DNA of 64,000 nucleotides from Miscanthus floridulus (Eukaryota; Streptophyta; Magnoliopsida; Poales; Poaceae), in assembly GCF_019320115.1 (NCBI RefSeq), contig NC_089583.1, positions 81,609,928 through 81,673,927 of the forward strand, in the 5' to 3' direction. The position numbers and the translations under genes were made by a program. Positions 32,226-42,803 of this stretch are shown in pieces (position 1 is the first letter of the stretch; every line of letters starts with the position of its first letter). The notes beneath the pieces are model-generated. The model made no database searches. It saw only the letters and a program-made list of their open reading frames with translations, and was not told the DNA's origin.

Positions 32226-32729
32226 ATGGCGAAGGGAGGGCTGAGCAAGCTCAAGTGCATGATCAAGAGGTGGCACTCCGGGAGCCGGATCTCGCGCACT
32301 CCGTCAGGGTGCTCGGCGCGCTCGCACGACGTCGGCGGCGTCGACGACGCTGGCGCCGGCGGCTTCGCCTTGGAGAACTCGTGGAGGAGGGGCGTCGCCG
32401 CCTCGTCCGTCTTCGCCTTCGGCGGCGGCGGAGGCACGGCGGGGTCGGCGTCGTTCGACGGCGCCGACGGCGTGCCCCCGGGCCTCCACCCGGTGTACGT
32501 CGGCAAGTCGCGCCGCCGCTACCTCATAGCCGCGGACCTCGTCGGCCACCCCCTGTTCCAGAACCTCGTCGACCGCTCTGGCGGCGCGGGAGCCGGCGTC
32601 GGCGCTGGCGGGGGCGGGACCGTTGTCGGCTGCGAGGTCGTGCTGTTCGAGCACCTCCTCTGGATGCTCGAGAACGCCGACCCGCAGCCGGAGTCGCTCG
32701 ACGAGCTCGTCGAGTATTACGCGTGCTGA
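32226..32729 (+). CDS. SAUR-like auxin-responsive protein, copy 1
   Basis: A single-exon gene of 167 codons, about 70% GC, typical of grass SAUR genes. The N-terminus is basic (LKCMIKRWHS). The SAUR core runs from about residue 86 to 150: GLHPVYVGKSRRRYLIAADL, HPLFQNLVDRS, then CEVVLFEHLLWMLE. The usual acidic loop between the two halves is replaced by a glycine/alanine-rich stretch (residues 119-133). SAUR proteins are short-lived regulators of cell expansion that inhibit PP2C.D phosphatases and so activate plasma-membrane H+-ATPase; whether this member does so is not shown. The ATG at 32226 was chosen because it follows the TATA box and begins MAKGGLSKLK; a TTG five codons upstream in the same frame is not a plausible plant start. 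It is the only clear host gene type in the window. Confidence 0.85.
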   Translation: MAKGGLSKLKCMIKRWHSGSRISRTPSGCSARSHDVGGVDDAGAGGFALENSWRRGVAASSVFAFGGGGGTAGSASFDGADGVPPGLHPVYVGKSRRRYLIAADLVGHPLFQNLVDRSGGAGAGVGAGGGGTVVGCEVVLFEHLLWMLENADPQPESLDELVEYYAC

Positions 32730-35700
32730 TCGTGATCGACCGCCTACTCACGGCCATGTCCGATCCACGATGCCGGCACCGGCAGCGCAGCGCAGCGGCG
32801 CCGAGCGAGGCCGAGCTGGACGGCCGGTGTCAAGGGGTACTTTGGGTAATCTGGTTCTTTTATTTAAGGTTAGGGGTAGAGTTGTAATATACGCAGGATT
32901 GCGAGGGCAAGGAGTGGAGATAGTCAACCTTGTGGTGTTTGTGGTAATTATCTCGAGATAGCCGTGTAATTACCGTGCAACCAAGATAATGCTCTCTCGG
33001 GGCAGTTAATTAATCTCTAGTGCTTGATGTAATGTAATGGCTTGCATGTTTCTTCTGCTGTTTCTTTTAAGCAGAATTGAATAAGATTTTAGGAATGGGT
33101 GTATCCATGTACATTATATATATTTCACCAATGTATGAAGTCCATGATCATTTCATTTATTTCTTGTGAATTGTTCTTCTGAGATTTTTTTTTCTCACTT
33201 GGGCCATGCATATTGACGGAATGGAGCCATAGATAATTTTATAGGTGAGGCTAAAGCCTTCATTTCGTTTACAGATAGTACGTTCTGAGTTCTCAGTGAA
33301 AGCTGGAGCATGCACGTACGTAGGCCAAACCGGGCATTTCGTACTGACGAAAGCTATATTTCAAAGTTGCTAGCTGGTAATGAGAGTGGAAAGATCAAGT
33401 TGAAATTCAGTGGCCAAACAGATGGGGAGCGGGACATGGTTAATTTACTGACCAAAGTATCACTAGCGAAGTTGAGACATGGTTATATATATAATACTAA
33501 AGTTTGGAAGAAGCAAGGTTAATTTGTAGCGGATAAGGAAAGTAAAATGTTGCACAATGTCTTTATTTTCTTGACCACAGGGAGAGACTCCACCGAGCAT
33601 TTTGTAGTTTATGGTAGATAGAGGAACTAAACCCTAGCTAGCTAGTAGACTCACTAATAAAACCATGCTAAATCAAAGACTTGAGTTAAGGTGGGTAGAT
33701 TCTACTATAATGAATCTAACGAACTGTAGGTTAGGTTCGTACTAAACCTAGTTTCTCAAGGAGGCATCCACGTACAAATTTGGTGAACCTCGAGATCAAG
33801 TTCGATGAAGAGGCCATCCTCTCAACCAGTATGTCCCACGAATACATGACACCCAGTTTGTTCATAAATCTAATAAACACGCAATTTGATCAAATCCAAT
33901 GATTAGTTAGCCATCATGTGCGTGCTGAAAGGACCATAAGCTTGATCATTACCAAATCTTTGTATTCTAATCAGACAGGGTTTATTAGATAGTAGTTTGG
34001 TGCGCCCACGCGATTAGATGAGTTAAAGTCTTCGCTGTCATGGCCGCGCGCTTTCCCCTCTTATTTGCAGGGCATGCTTAATCATGTCATGTGTGCCTAA
34101 TCCCTTCTATATTGACTGGATGATGACAACCTTTCAGGCATGCATTTGGACGTACGTACTGCTAGCTGGGGCCACTTCAATAGGTAGGTAAATGAAAGCA
34201 TTTGGTCCCCTGCATGAAACCGTTGGACCATGCATACATGTATATTTTCCTGAAACTAATTTCTTATGCTAGATTGTGTCTTGAATTATTCATTCTAATT
34301 TGTAGCTTGTTTCCTGATGCGCGCGTGCATATCCCTGGATGCTAGTTTCTGTTCTGAATCATCTAATCCCCAGTAATAATAATTACGGAGTACCTTGTTC
34401 CTATCTACAGTGTGGCCCAGATAGATAGAACATGAACCCGACAGGCAAACAAGCGAAGCTGTTTTGCGACGTTCTGAGTTGATCATTTTCATCTAATCTC
34501 TATAGCACAACAAAATTAGATAGTAAAATGTTCATGCCAATGAAATGATGAAATGATTGATGCGGTGGGACTCCAACGCTAAAGCAATGCTGGGAACAAA
34601 CAGAAGGCCCTAGCTTCAGTGTTGGATTAAAAAGAATGGTAGGCCAATCCTTTGCTGTTAGTGTTGTTGTTGTTGCGAATTTAAGGAAGTGCCAGCCCTG
34701 CTAGCCCTAATTAAGAAAAGCCCCTGGCCCTTAACCATTAATATAAACTCTTACAAGTACTAGTTACTTTAACTTACTAGTATTTATTTTCTTTCCTTAA
34801 GCGCTGATTAAAAGCTCCGTGGTATGCGCTAGCTAGCTACCACATGCATTCTGCAGATCATGGCTGCTGGGGCATATGCGGCCTCTTAAAGAATGGCATG
34901 GGGATGGAGGCGAACTTATTGCTAGCTGCTACTCTAGCTACTACTTACTGATAGAAGGATCCCCAACCACAATATATGGCCGGCAACCGGCATGCCCTTT
35001 TCATTAGCTTCACCAAAACGTCAAGCAAAACAGATGGTCCTTGCATTTCCAGGACAGTGATTATGGGACTGCTTGAGAATGTTGGGTTTCAATGGTGGTT
35101 TTGACGGTTGGGTTCTTCTACCACACGACGTGCATGTCATGCCCGCACTGCAGTATCGCCGGCCGGGCGGCTCAATCAGGTTAGTTGGCTGCTGCTCGCT
35201 CCTGCAGGTTGGTCACCCGTCCATTTCCCGAACCGACCGACCCTTCCGTTGCACTGTCTGTCTGTGGCATCATTCTCTTCGATTCGATCTGCACGCTGGT
35301 AGTTTGGGGCCATTCATTCTAATGAAATCCATTATATAGATCCTGCATGCACCAGTATTATTAGAGGTGCTTATTGCGGTGCTAATCGCCCTCGATCCCA
35401 TTTGTTTAGGATCGGACGCACAACATTAGCATCACAGGCGTCGTGTGCCTACTGTACTTTATTGGTAGCCCACTTATGCTTGTACTTATATATTACTGAC
35501 AAATCACATTATTGGTTGTGCTTGACTACTGCTTGCACATCAACTGTCGTCTATCTATTGGGATCGGATCGGAGTGTGATTGATCGATCGAGTTCATGTT
35601 AAGGACCGGCCTGCAGTTGTCAACCATATTGGAGTGTAACAACATCGTCCTCGTCCTTAATTAATACTACTGAACTAGTTGTTTATGTTCAATAGCAAAA

Positions 35701-36837
35701 ATAAAGCAAGCGCTAACTGGACCGTATCTGGCTTCATTTCCTGATCGATGCGCGCGTATATATCATCATGGACCGCGACTGTAGTGTGGCCGCCAGCTGA
35801 AGCTTGATGATGTAGCTGGTATCTCTCTCGAACAGCTCACGGTACATGCGAAATAATACTGGACAGCAGAGAAGGGCCCGGGAGATGAGCATTACCATAT
35901 TCTGCATTCTGACGTACGAGGCGTTGCATCACTAATAATCACTCATGGCGATGCTCATGCTCTCAGCGGTTAATGGTAACTACCGATCGACTTGTATAGT
36001 GACATATGCTTTCAGATGATACGCAGCATCGATCGTCAAAGTACGTACCATGTAGCAGCCAGCAACGGTACTAGGTACGTTTCCTGTTGAAGAGTGCAAT
36101 CAGTTGATCAACACCGTTAAGAAAGATATTAGTCGTGCCAAGTAGTAGTACTATTACAGTACATGTGGTTAGAGCAGGAAAGACCTGATGAGTAAAAGGA
36201 TCGATGGAGAGCAACCAGCGACCGACCGACTCCAGCAGGCGAATAAATTTGTCTATTTCCATGGATCGGGCCGGTCCACAACCTGGTGTTTAGAGCAGTG
36301 TCCGGAGGAAAAAAAGCGCATGCAGATGCAGCCAGTGACCCATCGTCTTCAGCAATTAACGTGGCTGATTGAGACCGGCCAGTAGTGGCGCCCGGCGCGA
36401 TTGCGTGCGCGCGCGCATGGCAGCGTGCGCTGAAGGCGACGACATAGAGCGCACCTGGACGGACAACGCGCGTCGGCGGCCGTCCGTTCGCTAACCTCCA
36501 CCGTGCATGCGTGCATGCCTTTTGTCGTCCCACGGAAACGGCCGGCCGCGAACCGTCCAGGCAACCAGCTAGCTGCCCTGCCTGCAGCCTGCTAAAACCA
36601 TGCATGCCCCGATCCGTTCCACTGTCGTGAAGTGTAGCATGCCCAGTGCGTCGTCTCGTCGCATGACGATGATGACCACGCGTCCACGCCGCGGGCGGGC
36701 GTCTTTACTTGCGGTTGCACCGTCGCGGTAGCGGGCCGCGCGACGCCATTGCATGCCGCGCCTAGCGGAACACGGGCGCCCGCGCCTACCCCCCTGAGGC
36801 CTCCGTACATGCACGCGCCAGCCGAGAGCGAGCGACG
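32730..36837. other. downstream and intergenic DNA, no gene recognised
   Basis: The first 400 bases are a likely 3' region (AATAAG near 33080). The rest is AT-rich with frequent CTAGCTAG and CATGCATG motifs. Short frames (for example 33310-33522, 35073-35339, minus 36129-36605) resemble no family and lack promoter or splice support. From 36360 to 36830 the sequence becomes strongly GC-rich with alternating GCGCGC tracts, but I see no gene there. Confidence 0.5.
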
Positions 36838-37330
36838 TCGGCCTGTTTACTTAGCTGAAAAGCCAGACTAAAAAATACTGTTGATTCATTTGTTACGAGA
36901 GAAAAACACCGTCGTTGAAAAAGTAGGGCTCATAAGTTGGCGTGGGTCGTCGCGGCGTCGACGATCGGGCACCACACGAAACACCAGCCAGCAGCAGCAA
37001 GCGCGCTCCACAGCCACATGTACTGTGCCGCTCCGCTCGTTTCCGGCCCACGTCGAGGCGGGACTAGCGTAGGACGTCTCACCTCAACCTCATGGAGTCA
37101 TGCATGGACACGGCCAACAGTTCCGCTGCCCGCGCGTTCTCTCTACTGGCACTGGCTGCTCTGCTGCGGCTGCCGGGCGGGCGGCTGGCTGGCCCAGTCG
37201 TGACGTCTACGCCATCATCGCATTTATGCCGGCGCGGCGTCCCCCCGGCCGGTAGGTCGCCCTTGCCTTTCGCGCCCCGTGCATGTGCCTGTCGTCGGGG
37301 CAGAGCGAGGAGCATCGTAACCCTGTTTAG
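36838..37330. other. MITE-like end and GC-rich DNA up to the duplication edge
   Basis: 36841-36935 starts GGCCTGTTTACTTAGCTG and has the AAAATACTGTTG and ACGAGAGAAAAACACCG motifs of the local MITE family, but no matching right end. 36940-37320 is GC-rich. A frame starting at 37092 has a hydrophobic N-terminus but no recognisable domain. The last ten bases are the start of the MITE terminal repeat that is complete at 47394. Confidence 0.4.
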
Positions 37331-39893
37331 AAAAGTGATGATCGTCAGCAACATCTAGATTTTTTGGCAATATAGAACAAGTTCACCGATCTACAGTACC
37401 TTTCTTATGCTCGGAGACGCTTCTCAGCTGCTCAAAGTTGCGCCTCAACTGCTCAGAGATGGTCATTAGCTGCTTGGATATGGCGCCCTTTTGGTACTCC
37501 AGGACCCTCGTGTTTGATTCGATAAGATCTCTTTCGCGCTGGGCCCTCTAGATGTTTTTCTCCATCAGTTTCATGGCCTCCTTTAGCTTCACATTTTCCT
37601 CGGCGAGGGGCTCCATCCTCTTGATCAGCTGCTACCATTATATGGTAGTTCGCGCTATGCCCTAAAAAAGCACCAAGATTATAAATAATCTCACTCTCCA
37701 ACGTCAAAGACAGACATCACCGACACAATACTGACCTTGATCTGCTTCATGGCTGTGGAAAGGGTGGACCGTAGCCTCTTCACCTCCCTAGAGGTGTCCT
37801 CCTCTTCCACGACCACCACTTCATCCCTCCACTTGCGGAGGATCTGGATGGCTTGAGGTCGTGATTCTTTGCATTCAATCTCCTCGACCTCATCCTCTTC
37901 CTCCGTAGCCGATGGCACTCCCTGGGGGCTCGGTGGTAGCATAGAGTGTCCGACCACGCCCTATGACATCTCAGGGCCCACCATTTTCTCCTCTGACATC
38001 ATTGACCTCTGTGCCCCAGACTCCGGCATGACATTAGTAGCTCCCACCTCCAAAGATTTGGTGGCTCTTGCTGTCGCTCCTAGCATCTCCATCGCATCGG
38101 CCGTCATCGTCACCAACCGTTCTCCGCCGCCAACTCCATCAGCAGCATTGGTCGACTCCTTTGCAAACCACCGAGTGCTTGGGGACTCTAGGATGGAGTC
38201 CACTGGCTTAATCTTCGTGCGTGGGAATAGCCCCTGGCTGCTGCCAGACTGGACGGAAGGATTTAGATCCTCCATGCGCCTCGTTCTGCATCAAATCAGC
38301 TCATCAATCACCGCAACTATAAAGATCATACAACAAATTATTCCAAGGCAAGGAACTTACACGTCGGCTTCCCAGTAGACGGTTCTAAACCGGTGCTATC
38401 TCCTTGAGCACCTAGGCATGGCTCTATGGTCAACTCGCGTGCCCTAGGCTGGAGGTCTTGCGGCCCCCACCGTCGGCCTCTCCTTCGCCTACTGCTCGAG
38501 GACACCCTTCCCTCCATTCGACTGCACCTCCAAGCACGTGTTGTGCGGTGGCGCCTCAGTGCTCAGAGGAGGAGCTACTAGAGCCCCATCATCGTTTGAC
38601 CACTTGGACATCGCCGCACTCTGCGTCCGAGTGGTCTGATCGCCGCCAAGCGAGATGCCGCCCAGCTTACGGGGAGCCACACCCACCATTTTCTTCTTCT
38701 TTCGGGTTGGCTCATCTTGCGCCACTCTTTTCCCCCGGACCTTCTCTGACACGGGGGGGGGGATATCCGACCAACCAGCACCTGCGCCTTTGGAATCAGA
38801 TGTGGTCCTGATAGCACCTTTCTCTGGCTGAGTGGTATTCCTAGCGTCTACCGCCTTCGGCCAATTGCTCCTCGGCACGCCCGAGAAGTACGCCACCCGT
38901 TCCTGCAAAATGGATCTTTCCACAAGCAATTCAGATTCATTGCCCGACATGACACAGGATAAAAGAACACCAGGACCAATAGTCAAGATTTTTACCTAAG
39001 GAGGTAGGTTCGTGTTGTTGAAGGCTCTCGGCTGCCCTGGCACGCTGAACGGCATGTTTGGAGCAAACAGCTCTGTGGCCTAGTGTAGCATGGCCTCCTT
39101 CGTCAACCTCTCCATCCTCTCCTAGGTGCCGTCAGTATCTTCCTTGAAGTCAAAGCCTGGATGGGCCCTCTCCTTGTAGGGCTGGATGCGTCGCACTATG
39201 AAGCTCACCGCCATAGCGACTCCGTTCATCTTCATGGCCTTTATCAGCCCGAGGAGCTCCTTCACCTGATCCATATCAGCACTGCTCGGCTTCTCCGACC
39301 AACTCCTCTGATTTTCTAGAATTTGGTCGATGTCACACCTGATGGTAGGATGGCTCTGCTTCGTGTAAAACCACCTGACATTCCACCCCTTTCACGAAGT
39401 GTTCAGTGGCACAGTGAGGTACTCACCTGCCATCCCATCACGGAGCTACAGATACACACCGCCGACCACTCTAGAATCGCCCTCGCCCTTCTTCTTCATC
39501 TAGAACAGGTGCTGGAAAAGGTTGAAGTGGGGGAGAATGCCGAGATATGCCTCGCATAAATGGATAAAAATAGAGATGTGCAAGATGGTGTTCGGATGCA
39601 GATTGCACAGACTCACTCCTCAGAATTTCAACAGATCCTACAAGAAAGGATAACAGGAAGTCCTAATCCGCACTAGAAATAATCTTCAAAAACTACAACT
39701 TTGTCGGTGTGCAGCATTGGAAAGGGCTCACCATTGGCTGGACGCCATCCGGCTATGATACGATCAGGAAGAACTCCCGCCTCCCCCATCCATTGAGCAC
39801 CGCCTCCCCCATGAGTGACGACACCTATTCCATGTCATGGCTTGCTCCGGCGGTCGCCTTCTTCATGTTACCACCTCCCCTCTTCAGCGCCAT
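37331..39893 (-). pseudogene. fragment of the element 2 antisense gene, second copy
   Basis: Identical to 27257-29819. The 3' end of the gene (equivalent to 26649-27256) is missing because the duplicated unit begins inside it. The same stops are present. Confidence 0.65.
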
Positions 39894-40848
39894 CTCTCAG
39901 ATCTGGGTTGGGACTGGCGGCAAAAGTGGGTGTGAATGTGAATCAGAAAGCGCGAGGGCCGAGGAGGAAGACAAAGTGGCAAAGGTGGGAGCACGGAGTA
40001 TGACGGCGCGGTTATAAAGCACCCTCCCCACTTTTCGCATTCAAGGGTTTTTGGGAAACCGCACCACGATTTGCGCCTCTCCGAATTCCCCAAAGCGGCG
40101 TGGCGGGCCGTTACCTGGGCTTCCAAGCAACTCCAACCCATATCGCCCATTTTTTGCCGCAACTTGTTACTGCACGCCAGATATTTGCCGACTTCTCCGC
40201 AATACCATTAAGGCTCAGTAACTACTACTGTACAACCATTACTTTGGATTTTTCTCCACGATTTGATTTCTCCAAGATTTCCATTTGTGGCTCGGGGACT
40301 ACGTCATCACTACGACTTGGTTCCTCACCACACTGGGATTTTCTTCTTGTTGCTGTTGTTTCTGACCCTGGCACCACATGACCACATCACCTACTGTCAG
40401 GCTCGGGGACTAAGTGGGCACACTTCACCTAGGGACTGATTGCCTGCTCGGCTGGTCTTCTGTTTTTCTTCTACTTTGGACCCTGGCACCACGTGACTAC
40501 GTCACCTACTGTCAGGCTTGGGGACTAAGTGGGCACACTTCACCTTGCGGTGAGTGTGTTTACTTTAATATGTAAGAATCCATGCCTCCTGAAGTTGAAG
40601 ACGATTACCTCCCTTTCTCGTGGTCAGACTCTAAGTGGGCACACTTGGTTCACAGCGAGAAAATTTTTGATTTTGAACTTGAGCTCCTTACATCCTTATG
40701 GCAAGCCTTACTTGGGATACACTGCTCAACGATGGTTCACAACTGCTCAGCGACTCAGTATGGTGGTCGGACTATGAGTCTGACTGCTCGGCTTTGTTCA
40801 CACATACTCAGACAAGCTCAAGACGACGTTGCACAGCGGATACAAGGC

Positions 40849-41319
40849 TGTGGGGGGTACGACCCCGGATACCCACGACAGACTACATGGGCTACGCCCC
40901 CAAGGGTGGTCTAGCCCATAAGACGAAGCCTTACGGAGCACGGCGCTGCTCGGCGCGCCCCGCAAGACACCGAGAAGATATCCTGAAGATACTACGAGAT
41001 CTGTTAGGATACGTTCGATCCCATAATTCCTGTAATCTATTGTTACTTTCCGGTTATCTCCTAGATCTAACCGACTTATAACCCTACCCCTAGACTATAT
41101 AAGGCGGGCAGGGACCCCCTCAAAACACACCAAAGATCATACGAAGCCAATACAAACCAACAGACCATAGGAGTAGGGTATTACGTCGCGCTGACGGCCC
41201 GAACCTGTCTGATTCTTGTGCCTTTGTTGCATTCTTGTTCTCGATTACGCGCATCTCTATCGATCAAGCTACCTTCGTGGGATACCCCTCAGAGGACTGC
41301 CGACGATATTCTGTCGACA
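40849..41319 (+). repeat. LTR of element 2, duplicated copy
   Basis: Identical to 30775-31245, with TATA box at 41096-41102. It is preceded by only 3.5 kb of element 2 internal sequence. Confidence 0.9.
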
Positions 41320-42019
41320 GTGTCCCTAGACATACCTCATCGTTTATCGGCGCCCTTCAATGCCTTTCAGGTTCACACAGTGTCCCTCGATGTCATCCGA
41401 CATCTTTCGGCATCACTTGGCATCCCTCGCCACTACTCAACATTCCTCACTATCCCTCGACATCTCTTGGCGTCCCGCAACATCCCTGTTTATCTCTTGG
41501 CACCCCTCGACACCCTTTGAAGTCTCTCAGCGTCATTCGGTGCCCCTTAGCATCCGTAGGCTTCACTCAGTACCCCCTCAAAGTCTCTCACCATCGCTCA
41601 ATGCCACTTAAAATCCCTTGACGTCTTTCAGTGTCAATCATCGTGTGATGTTGGCGACATTATCGGCTTAGAGGGATTGAGGTTGACAACGTTCTTCTTA
41701 GGCCTTGATTTACTGCTAAGTTGGAAGCCAACTTAGTAGAATGCCAAAGCCAAAAACATATATAACTTGATATAAACTAGTTTGATGAGGTACCTGGTGA
41801 CGTTGGTGGCAGCATTACCAACTTGGAGAGGTTGAGGATGACGATGTTGTTTGATGAATGCTGAGGGGCATCAAGGGACATTGAGGAACGGCGAGGGACA
41901 CTAAGACACAGTAAGGAACAGTGAGAACGCTAGGGAACACTGAGTGTTCCTGAGTGAAGATGTGGGACCCTAAGTCATGGCAATGGACGTTGAGGGGCAG
42001 CAATTGACGATGAGGGAAC
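41320..42019. repeat. foldback-like inverted minisatellite, duplicated copy
   Basis: Identical to 31246-31945. Confidence 0.55.
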
Positions 42020-42138
42020 AAAATATGAGAGAATACTAATAACACTTAACAGGATCAATCTTTCACATCAATTCGTAAATGTTAGACACTTCCTCTAGCT
42101 CTCGTTTGAGCTGCCCATGTCCCATGTCCCCGGCCCGG

Positions 42139-42167
42139 CACGTGGCCCCCGCCTCCTTCCTATATAA
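42139..42167 (+). promoter_or_regulatory. core promoter of the second SAUR-like gene
   Basis: CACGTG at 42139-42144 and TATATAA at 42161-42167, identical to the first copy. The identity extends about 5 kb upstream, so both genes have the same promoter sequence. Confidence 0.7.
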
Positions 42168-42299
42168 GGACCCACCTCTCCAGCCTCCACCTTTGCCACG
42201 ACCACCAGACGACCTTCCCTCGGTCGGTCCTCGCCTCCTCTGCTCTGTTAAGCTTCTCGCTCTCTCTCTCTCTCCTTCCACTTCTTGATCGAGACGGCA

Positions 42300-42803
42300 A
42301 TGGCGAAGGGAGGGCTGAGCAAGCTCAAGTGCATGATCAAGAGGTGGCACTCCGGGAGCCGGATCTCGCGCACTCCGTCAGGGTGCTCGGCGCGCTCGCA
42401 CGACGTCGGCGGCGTCGACGACGCTGGCGCCGGCGGCTTCGCCTTGGAGAACTCGTGGAGGAGGGGCGTCGCCGCCTCGTCCGTCTTCGCCTTCGGCGGC
42501 GGCGGAGGCACGGCGGGGTCGGCGTCGTTCGACGGCGCCGACGGCGTGCCCCCGGGCCTCCACCCGGTGTACGTCGGCAAGTCGCGCCGCCGCTACCTCA
42601 TAGCCGCGGACCTCGTCGGCCACCCCCTGTTCCAGAACCTCGTCGACCGCTCTGGCGGCGCGGGAGCCGGCGTCGGCGCTGGCGGGGGCGGGACCGTTGT
42701 CGGCTGCGAGGTCGTGCTGTTCGAGCACCTCCTCTGGATGCTCGAGAACGCCGACCCGCAGCCGGAGTCGCTCGACGAGCTCGTCGAGTATTACGCGTGC
42801 TGA
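42300..42803 (+). CDS. SAUR-like auxin-responsive protein, copy 2
   Basis: Identical in sequence to 32226-32729 (167 codons; SAUR core about residues 86-150 with the glycine-rich insertion at 119-133). If the duplication is real, it doubles the dose of an identical gene with an identical promoter. If the duplication is an assembly artefact, only one gene exists. Confidence 0.8.
   Translation: MAKGGLSKLKCMIKRWHSGSRISRTPSGCSARSHDVGGVDDAGAGGFALENSWRRGVAASSVFAFGGGGGTAGSASFDGADGVPPGLHPVYVGKSRRRYLIAADLVGHPLFQNLVDRSGGAGAGVGAGGGGTVVGCEVVLFEHLLWMLENADPQPESLDELVEYYAC

Larger units (their letters stand above)
27257..37330 (+). repeat. 10,074-bp direct duplication, first copy
   Basis: This stretch and 37331-47404 are collinear at a constant offset of 10,074, and every reading frame I compared is identical, including a G10 run (28679-28688). 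It starts inside the antisense gene of element 2 (just after CTCTAC) and ends about 10 bases inside a MITE (CCCTGTTTAG). There is no microhomology at the junction. Confidence 0.95.

Noticed and set aside
32255..32887. A 210-codon arginine-rich frame overlapping the SAUR gene (also at 42329-42961)
   Set aside because: It is the +2 frame shadow of a GC-rich coding sequence. It is almost pure Arg/Ala/Pro with no domain, while the SAUR frame has clear conserved motifs.
33310..33522. A 70-codon frame downstream of the SAUR gene
   Set aside because: No domain, no promoter or polyadenylation support, and in AT-rich intergenic sequence; length is within chance.
37092..37358. A short frame with a signal-peptide-like N-terminus
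   Set aside because: It has no recognisable mature domain, crosses the duplication junction in one copy and a MITE end in the other, and lies in GC-rich intergenic DNA.
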